This document shows, piece by piece, positions 37,268 through 46,558 of a stretch of 64,000 nucleotides of DNA. This DNA is from Actinomycetes bacterium (GTDB lineage: Bacteria; Actinomycetota; Acidimicrobiia; Acidimicrobiales; JAMCPL01). The stretch is from NCBI GenBank assembly GCA_021816935.1, contig JAKAWR010000001.1, positions 248,001-312,000 on the forward strand, read 5' to 3'. Positions within the stretch are counted from its first letter, which is position 1; the number at the start of each line of letters is the position of its first letter. A program made the translations under genes and the position numbers. A model generated the notes under the pieces. It was given only the letters and a program-made list of their open reading frames with translations, searched no databases and had not been told where the DNA came from.

Positions 37268-39788
37268 TGAGCTGCACAGAACGGGAGGCGCCACGCTAAG
37301 AGCGAGAACGACAAGACCGGTTGCACGAATGCTCACCCTCGGCGGAGTCATCGCAGGCAGCGTTGCCCTTGTCGTCGGGGGGCAGGCACTCGCCGTCAGG
37401 GGGGAGTTCGCGGCCGCCGGACGGCCAGTCGCTACGCAGGCCCAGCCGGCGCCAGCAAGTCTGGCAACCGCTCAACCAAGCGGCATTTCGGGATCGTGGA
37501 CGCCGCCGGAGCCGATCGACAGCTCAGCGGGAACCTACGGCTTGACGGGAGTCTCCTGCCCGGCAAGCAGCTTTTGCGCGGCGGTCGACGGAAATGGCAA
37601 CGCTCTGAACTGGAACGGCGTCGCTTGGTCCCGCCCTTCCGCGATCGACCCCAGTGCCGCCCTGACTGCTGTCAGCTGCACCGGGCAAGGCTTCTGTGCC
37701 GCCGTCGACGATCACGGCAGCGCCTTTATGTGGAACGGCCGCACCTGGTCCGGCCCGATTGAGCTCGGCCCGCCGGGGACCTACCTGACCGCGCTGTCCT
37801 GCTCCTCGCCCTCGTTCTGCATCGCGGCCGACACCTACGGCGACGGCTTCAAGTGGTCGGGTGCCGCCTGGTTCACCCTTGGCAGTATCGACTCCGCCTA
37901 CGTCTCCGCCGTCTCCTGCACCAGCACGTCGTTCTGCCAGGCCGTCGATACGGGAGGAAGCGCCTCGACGTGGAACGGATATGCGTTCTCCTCGCCCTCA
38001 GCCGTCTATCCCAACTCGGGCTTCGCCAGCGTCTCCTGCTCGCAGTTCAACACTTGCATGGCCCTGACGGCAACCGGAGCCTACGTCCCATACAACGGCA
38101 ACAACTGGGAAAGCCCCGGTGCCGCAGATTCGGGTAATACGCTGTACCCGCCAACCACCGTCTCCTGCCCGCTCCCCTACGCCTGCTACGCCGTTGACGC
38201 CGCGGGTAACGCCCTTTCCTGGAACGGCGTTACCTGGTCGAAGCCGGCTTCGGTGGACCCGAACCGCCTTGAGGCCGTCTCGTGTGCAACGCAATATTTC
38301 TGCATGGCAGTGGACTCGGCTGGAGATGCCCTTACCTACGATGCGCCTGTAGGCCCGAGCCTCTCCTCGCTCTCTCCCGCCTCAGGTCCGCTAACAGGTA
38401 CAACAACGGTCACGATAACGGGCAAAGGGCTTTCGGGAGCTACATCTGTAGATTTCGGCAGCGTTCCAGCGAAGAGCTTCACGGTCGTATCACCCGAAGA
38501 GATCCAGGCACAGAGCCCTGCCGGCACAGCAGGCGAGGTACCTGTTGTCGTGAGCACGCCTTCGGGAAGCTCCTCTCCGGCCATGTACTGCGGAGACGCC
38601 TTCTACTACGGGGGGGCTCTGCCATCTCCCGTCTCGGGACCCCTTACCACGATGGCCCCTCTTCGCATAACAGACACACGCACGGGCTCTTCCTATCCGA
38701 AGGCAGGCCATGCCATAGATTCGTGCTCCACTCTTGATGTGGCCGTCCAGGGTGTGGGGAACATCCCCTCATCTTCTGTTGGCGCAGTCGTTGCGAACGT
38801 GACCGTCGTCTCGCCTACAGCCGCAGGGTACCTTACTTTGTATCCGAAAGGCTCTATACGCCCACTTGCCTCGGCTATCAACTTCACCTACGGAGAAACC
38901 GTGGCAAACAGGGTGGAGGTCCCACTCGATCCCGCAACCGGTGAGATATCTGTCTACAACGGATCTGACGGATCGGTGAACGTGGTGATCGACGTAGAGG
39001 GCTACGTCCTTTCACAATCAGCCACAGGGTCCTACTACAACCCGGTTAACCCGCTGCGTATCTGCGACACGCGGGCCAACAACCCCTCCACGCTCAACGG
39101 AGCCTACGCCCAGTGCAACGCAAAGACCCTCTCTCCGGGAAATCCTCTTACAGTTCAGGTATCCTCCCTCGGGACCATCCCGACCGGTGCAACGGCGGTA
39201 GAGGTGACCCTCACCGCAACAAACGGGGCCTCTTCGGGCTACCTCAGCGCCTACCCGGCAGGACAGAGCCCGCCCACGTCTTCGGACCTCAACTTCGCAA
39301 TAGGAGAGACCATTGCGAACAGCGCCTCTGTAGAGTTGTCTCCGACGGGAACGATGGACCTCGTCTCCAACGCTAGAACAGACGTCATCGTAGACGTGGA
39401 GGGCTACTACGCGTCGGTGGGCAAGAGTCTCGAGATCGTATCCCCGGTGCGCCTTGCAGATACGAGACCGGGATCGGGAGAGCCTTACGCAGGAAAGACC
39501 CTTTCCGGCGGTTCCTCGCTCATAGTCCAGGTGGCAGGGGCTTCCGTGCCGCAGGGAGCCGTTGCAGCCGCTGTGAACCTCACCATTGTGGGCACGAACT
39601 ACGACGGCTACATGACCGCCTATCCACCAGGCTCACCTGTGCCTACCGCATCCAATGTGAACTGGTACGCGGGGACGAACATATCCGCGCTTGCGACACC
39701 AAAGCTCTCCTCGTCAGGTGGCCTCGCACTCTATGACGCTATCGGGCAGGCAAACGTCATAGTCGACCTGGAGGCATTCTACGATTGA
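37221..39788 (+). CDS. Secreted protein: 7 propeller-like repeats + IPT/TIG + three GYLTAYP-type repeats (paralog 2)
   Basis: C-terminal part identical to paralog 1; divergent N-terminal blades; signal-like MLTLGGVIAGSVALVVGGQALAV suggests real start may lie downstream of 37221. Confidence 0.78.
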   Translation: MAKCYFAQGSMSAEALELHRTGGATLRARTTRPVARMLTLGGVIAGSVALVVGGQALAVRGEFAAAGRPVATQAQPAPASLATAQPSGISGSWTPPEPIDSSAGTYGLTGVSCPASSFCAAVDGNGNALNWNGVAWSRPSAIDPSAALTAVSCTGQGFCAAVDDHGSAFMWNGRTWSGPIELGPPGTYLTALSCSSPSFCIAADTYGDGFKWSGAAWFTLGSIDSAYVSAVSCTSTSFCQAVDTGGSASTWNGYAFSSPSAVYPNSGFASVSCSQFNTCMALTATGAYVPYNGNNWESPGAADSGNTLYPPTTVSCPLPYACYAVDAAGNALSWNGVTWSKPASVDPNRLEAVSCATQYFCMAVDSAGDALTYDAPVGPSLSSLSPASGPLTGTTTVTITGKGLSGATSVDFGSVPAKSFTVVSPEEIQAQSPAGTAGEVPVVVSTPSGSSSPAMYCGDAFYYGGALPSPVSGPLTTMAPLRITDTRTGSSYPKAGHAIDSCSTLDVAVQGVGNIPSSSVGAVVANVTVVSPTAAGYLTLYPKGSIRPLASAINFTYGETVANRVEVPLDPATGEISVYNGSDGSVNVVIDVEGYVLSQSATGSYYNPVNPLRICDTRANNPSTLNGAYAQCNAKTLSPGNPLTVQVSSLGTIPTGATAVEVTLTATNGASSGYLSAYPAGQSPPTSSDLNFAIGETIANSASVELSPTGTMDLVSNARTDVIVDVEGYYASVGKSLEIVSPVRLADTRPGSGEPYAGKTLSGGSSLIVQVAGASVPQGAVAAAVNLTIVGTNYDGYMTAYPPGSPVPTASNVNWYAGTNISALATPKLSSSGGLALYDAIGQANVIVDLEAFYD

Positions 39789-39852
39789 GGACATCCGGTG
39801 AACGTCCGAGAGGAAGGAATGGCGAAGCACGATCGGTTTCGGTCCGCTGGAC
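38156..39852 (+). repeat. 1697-bp direct repeat, copy 2
   Basis: See copy 1; ends 6 bp before the plsC-like stop codon. Confidence 0.93.
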
Positions 39853-39857
39853 CGCTG

Positions 39858-40796
39858 TCAGTCTTTCCAGGGCGAGCGTCCCGCGCTCCGCCGCTCGACA
39901 CCCTCTCCCTCGCGACTCCGGCATACCCGCGTAGCCGGCGGGCGACTCGCAGCAGGCAGGCTCCATGCTCTCCGCCACTCTGACGCATCGGGGCCGAGTG
40001 GGGTGGGTGTGGTGTCGCTGCCGGCCCGCCGTGCGGCTGCCCACCAGTCGGACTGCGACTCGTCCGCAAGCTTCGCCACCTCGGCAAAGATCCGGTCGGC
40101 AAGCCGCCTTGCGTCCTCACCTTGCCGATGCTCGAGCGGTCGCCCGAAAAGAACCCTGACGCTACCTCGTCGCAGTCCCTGACCTCCCTTGGGCAGCATG
40201 GCGTAGGTGCCCGAGAGGTAGGCGGGGACAACCGGACGGCCAGTGTGCTCTGCGACGTACGCGGCACCTCCCCGCATCTCCTGCATCCATCCATCCGGCG
40301 TCCTGCCGCCCTCCGGGAAGACAAGCAAGTTCCAGCCCTCCCGCACGAGGCGCACCGCAAGCTCGGCAGACGAACGGTTGGCCTTCCTGCGCTCGAGCGG
40401 GATGGCCCCCAGGCTGAACGCGAAGAGATGGGCCTTCCACGTCCGATCGAAGAAATAGTCCGCGGCGGCGGCAACGCACGTCCTGTCCCTCATCGCCCTC
40501 GGGAGCACGCTGAGAAGCAGCGGCGTGTCCAGATGACTCGAATGGTTCGCGACCAGGATTACCGGCTCATCGACCAGATCAAGTACCTCTGCGCCCACCA
40601 CATCCGGAGATGCCGCCAGCCGGAACGCCGGTGACACCACCGAGTCCATGAGGACGGACCTCGCGAATCGCGCAGGCTTCTCCCTGGCCCACGAAGGGTC
40701 GTAATCGACACCTACGTTCCGTGTAGGCACGAGGCGTGCAACGCCGGTGGGCCAATGGGCCCTGCTGAACGGGAACGGCCGGCTGCTACTCGACAT
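39858..40796 (-). CDS. 1-acylglycerol-3-phosphate acyltransferase-like (PlsC family)
   Basis: VILVANHSSHLDTPLLLSVLP (HxxxxD), LLVFPEGGRTPDG, VVPAYLSGTYAMLPKG. Confidence 0.87.
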   Translation of the reverse strand: MSSSSRPFPFSRAHWPTGVARLVPTRNVGVDYDPSWAREKPARFARSVLMDSVVSPAFRLAASPDVVGAEVLDLVDEPVILVANHSSHLDTPLLLSVLPRAMRDRTCVAAAADYFFDRTWKAHLFAFSLGAIPLERRKANRSSAELAVRLVREGWNLLVFPEGGRTPDGWMQEMRGGAAYVAEHTGRPVVPAYLSGTYAMLPKGGQGLRRGSVRVLFGRPLEHRQGEDARRLADRIFAEVAKLADESQSDWWAAARRAGSDTTPTPLGPDASEWRRAWSLPAASRPPATRVCRSREGEGVERRSAGRSPWKD

Positions 40797-42375
40797 CGGC
40801 CATCACAAGCGGTGGCACGCGCATGTGGGTGATCGTAGGCTCCCGCCCGACAACGTCCTCCGCCATCTCGAGCGCGTCCTCCAGGGTAGATGCCGCCTTG
40901 AAACCCAAGCGCCGCACCGCCCTGCGGTCGCCGCCCACCACGATTACCGCCCCGAGATGGTCCAGGGCATGCGCGCACCAGTACCACATGTAGAAGGGAT
41001 GGACCCCATGGTAAGCGTGGCCCTTGCGGTACAGCTGGCGGTACCACGGGTCGGTGGCATAGGCCTCCTCGTACTTCACGACCTGGACCGGATCGGTTGT
41101 CTCGGCTAGCACCTCCTCGAAGAAGTCGATATAACTCGGGTGATGCCCCGCATGAAAAGCCCATGGGGTGGGGTGTCGCACGATAACAACTCCCCCCTCC
41201 CGCACGACCGGCCGGCCGCGGTACATGTTGAAGAAGTAACCGAGGCTCATTACCGCCACCAGTATCGGGTTCATGATCGAATCGACGTTGTAGGGTCCGA
41301 TATAAGGAAGCCCTATTGTGAGAATGTCGGTCTGGCCCTCGACCCGGACCAGCTGCTGTGCAAAAACGTTGGCCAGCGTCGCCTCATGGACAGCCTCCAC
41401 CTCGCCTGCCTGCACCGACGTCATCTGATGTGGCGCCCGGATCGAATGAAGGATTGCTCGCTTGGCACGATCGCCCAGCACCGACAATCCCCTCGACGCC
41501 GCGACAAACGACGCCCGGTCCCGCACCCTCCATTCCCACTCCCGCTTCTGCAGGAAAGCGAACTGTTGGGGGAACGTGTTCGTATTGAGGGTCGTCTCGA
41601 TCTGGAACACCTTCACGCCGCTCTCTCGAATCAACCGCCCCATGCGCCAGTTGGACGAGTGCAGCTCCGAATGGTGCATGTCCATGAACGACCGGCTCGC
41701 CAGCATCGTGGCCGGGTTGTGGTGGTGCCTAACGCTCCTGTAGCTTGCGAGGCCCGTCGCCACGCTCTTGTGCCCCCCGTCCATTGGGACAAGATTGATG
41801 TTGACGTAGACCAGGAGGTCAGACTCGGCTGCCCGTCTGGATATCTCGACCTCTTCGCCCTGGTCGGTCTTTCCGATGAAGGCGAGAGCTTCCTGATCCT
41901 CCGCATCATGCTGCAACAGGTGCCCGCTCGGGGCAAACGCCTCGTAAATCCTCTGGCCCAGCGCATGTCTCAGTTCTGCCTCCGTCATCCGCCTGTGCAG
42001 GCTGAGTGCGGCGATGATCACGACATCGTCCACCCCGGCCTGCGCGGCCATGTCAAGCACCTCCTCGATCACCAGCTGGCGATTGTCGGGCGCCTGCATC
42101 GGTGGCAGGGGCAGCGATACGTCGTCGAATGCGATTGTAAGGCGCATATCCGGCCGCAACAACGTGGGGAGCGGATCGCAGCCCCCCAGGGGATGGAGAA
42201 GTGCATCCCGAACCGCTTCGACCGGATCGACCAGCGGTTCCAGTGGATCAGGTGGGTAGATCACCCTGCTGCGCTCCGCCGGCAATGACTCCAGGAGTAA
42301 TCCCTCGCCATTCCAGAACAGCACCGGGGGCGTTGAACGTTCCACAGGCAGGACGAAGCCGGGTCGCGGGCTCAT
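40786..42375 (-). CDS. LarA-like / DUF2088 family protein
   Basis: MRLTIAFDDVSLPLPPMQAPDNRQLVIEEVLDMAAQAGVDDVVIIAALSLHRRMTEAELRHALG; INLVPMDGGHKSVATGLASYRSVRHHH. Confidence 0.72.
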   Translation of the reverse strand: MSPRPGFVLPVERSTPPVLFWNGEGLLLESLPAERSRVIYPPDPLEPLVDPVEAVRDALLHPLGGCDPLPTLLRPDMRLTIAFDDVSLPLPPMQAPDNRQLVIEEVLDMAAQAGVDDVVIIAALSLHRRMTEAELRHALGQRIYEAFAPSGHLLQHDAEDQEALAFIGKTDQGEEVEISRRAAESDLLVYVNINLVPMDGGHKSVATGLASYRSVRHHHNPATMLASRSFMDMHHSELHSSNWRMGRLIRESGVKVFQIETTLNTNTFPQQFAFLQKREWEWRVRDRASFVAASRGLSVLGDRAKRAILHSIRAPHQMTSVQAGEVEAVHEATLANVFAQQLVRVEGQTDILTIGLPYIGPYNVDSIMNPILVAVMSLGYFFNMYRGRPVVREGGVVIVRHPTPWAFHAGHHPSYIDFFEEVLAETTDPVQVVKYEEAYATDPWYRQLYRKGHAYHGVHPFYMWYWCAHALDHLGAVIVVGGDRRAVRRLGFKAASTLEDALEMAEDVVGREPTITHMRVPPLVMADVE

Positions 42376-43712
42376 CGGACTTCTCCTTTCCCCGGCACGA
42401 TGGCGGCCACCTCGGCGTGCAGGCTCCCCCCGGAGCTCCCAGCACCCGCCTTGTCCCTTCCTGCCGCCATGTTCCCACCCGAGCGCGCCGGCCGGCTGGG
42501 GCGTGCCTGCGGGTTGAACACGATCTTCACAGCTCCCCTCGAACCAGCCGTAGCTGCGTGCATGACAGCCTCCTCATAGCGCTCGAGAGGGTACGCGGCC
42601 GTTACGAGCCGTCCCAGCTTCAGCCTGCCCGCCAGCTCGATGGCGAGCTCGAAAGTCCGTACCCTACCGCGGGGAACGTCCTCTACTCCATAGGTATAGC
42701 TACCGGTTATGGAAAGCTCCCTATGCCACACGGAGGGGAAGTCGAGCGACATCCTGGCAGGCATTCCCACAAGGACCAGCCTGCCTCGCGGCCTCAGCAG
42801 GGACAGCGACTGCAGGATCGAACCCCTGGACGCCACGCAGTCAAAGACAACGTCTGCGCCACTCACGACATCGCCCCCGACCAGGTGCGAGTGACTCTTC
42901 CGCCGCACCGCCCGCGCAAGCTCTTCGCGACCGCCGGCCTCGTCTGCCCCCAGCTCGACTGCAAACCGCTTCTGATGCGGATACTTCGCGCCCGCAAGAA
43001 TGCTTCCCACCGGTGTCAGCTCCCGCACCGCGGCAATTGTGAGCAGTCCCAGGGTGCCGGCACCAACTACAGCGACGTTCTCTCCTTCCTGCACCTTTGC
43101 CAGAAGTGCCCCGTGGACGGCACACGCCGCGGGCTCGACGATCACGGCATCGGTATCGTCCATACCGGCTGGGATCGCGTGGAGCTGGCTTGCGTGAGCG
43201 ACCAGCGGCGCTGCCGACCAGCCGCCCCCCGTGCTCTTGCAATAGCCGGTCATGAGGCCCGGCTCGATGTGGCCGTGAGTCGTGCTCAGGCACAGGCCCG
43301 TATCACCTGCAGCGCAACTCTCGCATTTCGGGTCAAGCCCCCTGGCAGCGCACTGGAGAACAGGCTCTACAACCACGCGCTCCCCGTCCTGCAACGGGGA
43401 GCGCCCCGGTATCGCTACGCCGCCAGCCGAAGACAGCGTACCGACGATCTCGTGACCCGGCACGAACGGGAAGCTCATGTAAGGCTCGAAGTGCCTGGAT
43501 CCCGTCCCGTCGAGCAGGGAAAGGTCCGAACCGCAGATACCGGACAGCAGCGGCGCGACCTCGACCCAACCCTCGCCGGGGAGCCGAGGCGTTTCTATGT
43601 CGGTAAGGCGGAGCGGCGCCATCGACACTCCCCTACCCGATCCTGCAGCCAGCGTGGCCAGCCGGGACGCGGCTATCCGCGGAATGCTCCTTTCGAACAC
43701 CAGCGCCTTCAC
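42372..43712 (-). CDS. Zinc-binding medium-chain alcohol dehydrogenase
   Basis: LSGICGSDLSLLDG, FVPGHEIVGTL, CxxCxxxxxxxC cluster CESCAAGDTGLC, VVGAGTLGLLTIAAV. Confidence 0.88.
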   Translation of the reverse strand: MKALVFERSIPRIAASRLATLAAGSGRGVSMAPLRLTDIETPRLPGEGWVEVAPLLSGICGSDLSLLDGTGSRHFEPYMSFPFVPGHEIVGTLSSAGGVAIPGRSPLQDGERVVVEPVLQCAARGLDPKCESCAAGDTGLCLSTTHGHIEPGLMTGYCKSTGGGWSAAPLVAHASQLHAIPAGMDDTDAVIVEPAACAVHGALLAKVQEGENVAVVGAGTLGLLTIAAVRELTPVGSILAGAKYPHQKRFAVELGADEAGGREELARAVRRKSHSHLVGGDVVSGADVVFDCVASRGSILQSLSLLRPRGRLVLVGMPARMSLDFPSVWHRELSITGSYTYGVEDVPRGRVRTFELAIELAGRLKLGRLVTAAYPLERYEEAVMHAATAGSRGAVKIVFNPQARPSRPARSGGNMAAGRDKAGAGSSGGSLHAEVAAIVPGKGEVR

Positions 43713-46522
43713 TACCGGCCTCGCTCCGGTCCTCCAGGGGTGTCGCCGGCTCGACCCTGACCGCCTGGTTGGCTTGGCCCGCCACCTCGGCCCAGGCCGC
43801 TTGGGGTACGGCTCCGGCCGACCCGCAACGTGCCCCCGGCCTCCAATGTTGCCACGGCCTTCAGTCCTCGCTGCACTGCTGCAGTATAGAGCCTCCGCAC
43901 CCTCTCCGAACGGATCCCACTACCGGCACGACCCGACGTTCCCCGCTTCGCCGCAGGCCGTCGGAGCGAGCCGAGCGCACCGGTGCTGCCGTCGGAACCG
44001 GCCAGCCCACCTGCGGCCAGCAAGTCGATGGCCCGCCGGACGGCCTCGGGGCGTAGCCGCCGTCCTCCCGCAAGCGGTGCCGTCGCCAACCAGGGTGCCC
44101 CGGGCGCCCCCATCTTCCACGTTTCGGTATGCCAGCCTCTCTTCGACGCTACCGCCGCGAGCCGTTGATCACCGTTCACCACCACGGGATAGCCGACAGC
44201 CTCCAGCAACGGCAAATCCGACACCGAGTCTGCGTACGCGACAGCTTCTGATAGCTCGATGCCGCGTTCGCGCGCGTACTCAGCGACGAGCAACGCTCGG
44301 GCCTCGCCAATCGGCGGTATGCCCGTGAGCCTTCCGTTGTACCGCTGCACCGTGGCACCGTTTCCGGCCACATCCTCCAGCTGAAGCCCCGCCGAAATAA
44401 CGTCATCGAAAAGAACACGGAGAGGCTCCACAACGAAATCTAGCGCCCCCGTAACGAGCAACGTCCGCTGACCCATCTCGCGGTGTTTGCGCACTCTGGC
44501 GATCCCGGCCGGGTACGACCTCTCTAGCAGGTGCTGGTGGAAGAGCTCCCATGACCCCCTTTGCATCTCGGCAACTCGCGCGCCGTCGTAGCTGCGATAG
44601 AACGCCCTCAGGAAGTCTCCCCGGTCCCGCTTGTCCAGCAGCCACAGGCGCGGCGCCTGCATCGCCAGCCGTGCGATGAAACGCATCCTCTCCGGAGCGT
44701 CGAGAGACTGGCCGGCAAGCCAGACGTAGGCGTCGATTACATTGGAGGCGATGAGTGTGCCCTCCCAGTCGAACACCACGAGCTTTCGCTCCGGCGACAA
44801 CACCGCCCTGGTCGCCCTATCTCGCCTGCGCGACGCCCTCGAACGCTCCGGCGTTGTCTTCGCCCGTGCATGCGTAACCACGGACGGCAGGTGCACCTCA
44901 CTCACGTAGCTCGCCCAATCGATAACCAACGGATCGAACCTGAGCTGCCGCCTGTCCTCCGGATCCAGGCTCTCATAAAGGCTCATCAGCCGAGAGACGT
45001 CGAAGACCGCCTCCGTCTCGGTATACGATCCGTACAGTTCGGCATACGACAGAGCACGCATCGCCAGGCCACGCCGATCCAGTATCCGGGAGCGGAGGTC
45101 GCCTACGCCGCGGACCGGCACCGAGCCGAGCAGGCGATCCGCAGCCCCGAGCCAGGTCACGTAGCGCCGCAGCTGTCCCTGTACCTCGCCGTGTCCCGGG
45201 AAGGACCACTGCGGGACCTGTATCGGCTGGCCCTGCTCGTCGTAGAGGGGGTGCTCCGAAAACCAGTCCCTCACCATCTCGAAAAGCCTGCTGTAGCGCA
45301 ACGGGTTGCGGGATCCCGTCGCGACGTGGATCACGACAGGATGTCCTGGTACCGGGCCGCTATACGTAGAGCCGCCTGCACTCCGGTCGGAGCCGTCGGC
45401 GTCTCTCGTCCCATGCGCCGCCACCGCAAGGAGCGCCGAAACGACCATGTCCACCGGCACCACGTCGATAACGCCTTCGGCGATGCCGGGAAACTCGCGC
45501 AGCAGACCCCGTGCATAGGAGATGATGATCGGCTCCGCCATCCGGAATCCCCGTATCCAGCCCGGGTAAGGTTCTTCCAGCGCCGATTCGATAATGGAGG
45601 GACGCACGATACTGATCGGGAGGTCCGTGTGATCGGCGGCGAGCACCCTCTCGCCCAGAGCTTTTGTGAACGCATAACCGTCAGGCCAGCCGAGTGACTG
45701 CGCTCTTGCACGACCCGCGTCGACAAGTGACCGCTTGACCCAATCCTGGCGAAACCGCTCCGCCCTTTCGGCAATGACGTGCATGCCGGCCGACCCCAGC
45801 TCCCGGCGGGCCTCCTTACTGAAGCCCTGCAGCCGGACCGGAGAGCGCGACTGCGCCTCGAGATCACTCCGAACGCGGCGCGCCGCCGCAATCTCCGCGT
45901 CGATGTCGACCTCTGTCGTAACCGTGGTGTGGGTCCGGGCGGCCTTCGTCTCCCGGATCGCATCGGCCCAGAGGATTTCTTCAGCTCGCCCCTGATGGGT
46001 TCCCGCTACGTAGGCGGTGGACACTGCAATCAGGTGAGGAAGCTCGATGCCCGACTGCGGACGGGCACCCGCCTCCAGCGCCTTAGTGATCGCCCCGGCC
46101 ACCCGGCCCGGACCCAGCAGGTTGACCTCGATTGCCCCATCGAGCGGCGAATCGAACGCTACGGCCGCCGCCGAATGGATCGCAATATCGCAGGAGCCGA
46201 GTATTTCCAGCGCCTCCGGTTCCAGGCCCAGCCCGTCCCGGGAAACATCGCCAGCGACGACCTGGACTCGATCTGCAACCAGGGCATCGAAGGCGCCTCC
46301 CAGCTCCGATCGCAGCCTGTCGTAACAGTCGTTCCTGAAGATCTCCCGCTCCGCTCTGACCGCCGCGCTGGTCCGCTGGCCGCTCCGCACCAGCAGCACA
46401 AGCTCCACGTCCGGCACGGTCCGCAGGAACCGTTCGACCAAAGCCGTCCCCAGGAAACCCGTCCCCCCGGTGATGAAGATGCGCTTGCCGCTGAGGCTCT
46501 CCGCTATTCGCTTACTCACCAC
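43712..46522 (-). CDS. Fatty acyl reductase-like SDR fused to HAD-IB phosphatase domain
   Basis: IFITGGTGFLGTALVERFL, YAFTKALGERVL, SIVRPSIIESALEEPYPGWI; C-terminal VVFDWEGTLIASNVIDAY...YADSVSDLPLLEAVGYPVVVNGD. Confidence 0.82.
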   Translation of the reverse strand: MVSKRIAESLSGKRIFITGGTGFLGTALVERFLRTVPDVELVLLVRSGQRTSAAVRAEREIFRNDCYDRLRSELGGAFDALVADRVQVVAGDVSRDGLGLEPEALEILGSCDIAIHSAAAVAFDSPLDGAIEVNLLGPGRVAGAITKALEAGARPQSGIELPHLIAVSTAYVAGTHQGRAEEILWADAIRETKAARTHTTVTTEVDIDAEIAAARRVRSDLEAQSRSPVRLQGFSKEARRELGSAGMHVIAERAERFRQDWVKRSLVDAGRARAQSLGWPDGYAFTKALGERVLAADHTDLPISIVRPSIIESALEEPYPGWIRGFRMAEPIIISYARGLLREFPGIAEGVIDVVPVDMVVSALLAVAAHGTRDADGSDRSAGGSTYSGPVPGHPVVIHVATGSRNPLRYSRLFEMVRDWFSEHPLYDEQGQPIQVPQWSFPGHGEVQGQLRRYVTWLGAADRLLGSVPVRGVGDLRSRILDRRGLAMRALSYAELYGSYTETEAVFDVSRLMSLYESLDPEDRRQLRFDPLVIDWASYVSEVHLPSVVTHARAKTTPERSRASRRRDRATRAVLSPERKLVVFDWEGTLIASNVIDAYVWLAGQSLDAPERMRFIARLAMQAPRLWLLDKRDRGDFLRAFYRSYDGARVAEMQRGSWELFHQHLLERSYPAGIARVRKHREMGQRTLLVTGALDFVVEPLRVLFDDVISAGLQLEDVAGNGATVQRYNGRLTGIPPIGEARALLVAEYARERGIELSEAVAYADSVSDLPLLEAVGYPVVVNGDQRLAAVASKRGWHTETWKMGAPGAPWLATAPLAGGRRLRPEAVRRAIDLLAAGGLAGSDGSTGALGSLRRPAAKRGTSGRAGSGIRSERVRRLYTAAVQRGLKAVATLEAGGTLRVGRSRTPSGLGRGGGPSQPGGQGRAGDTPGGPERGR

Positions 46523-46558
46523 GCCTCATTGTCTATCACGCGCAGCCTTCGCCACGCC

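Noticed and set aside
35263-39852. The 1.7-kb duplication as a transposon
   Set aside because: No terminal inverted repeats, target duplications or transposase; boundaries are inside coding sequence, better fitting recombination or gene conversion.
41140-42288. 382-aa plus-strand ORF opposite the LarA-like gene
   Set aside because: His/Arg-rich shadow of the real minus-strand CDS.
44561-45697. 378-aa plus-strand ORF
   Set aside because: Shadow of the SDR-HAD fusion; no domain signature.
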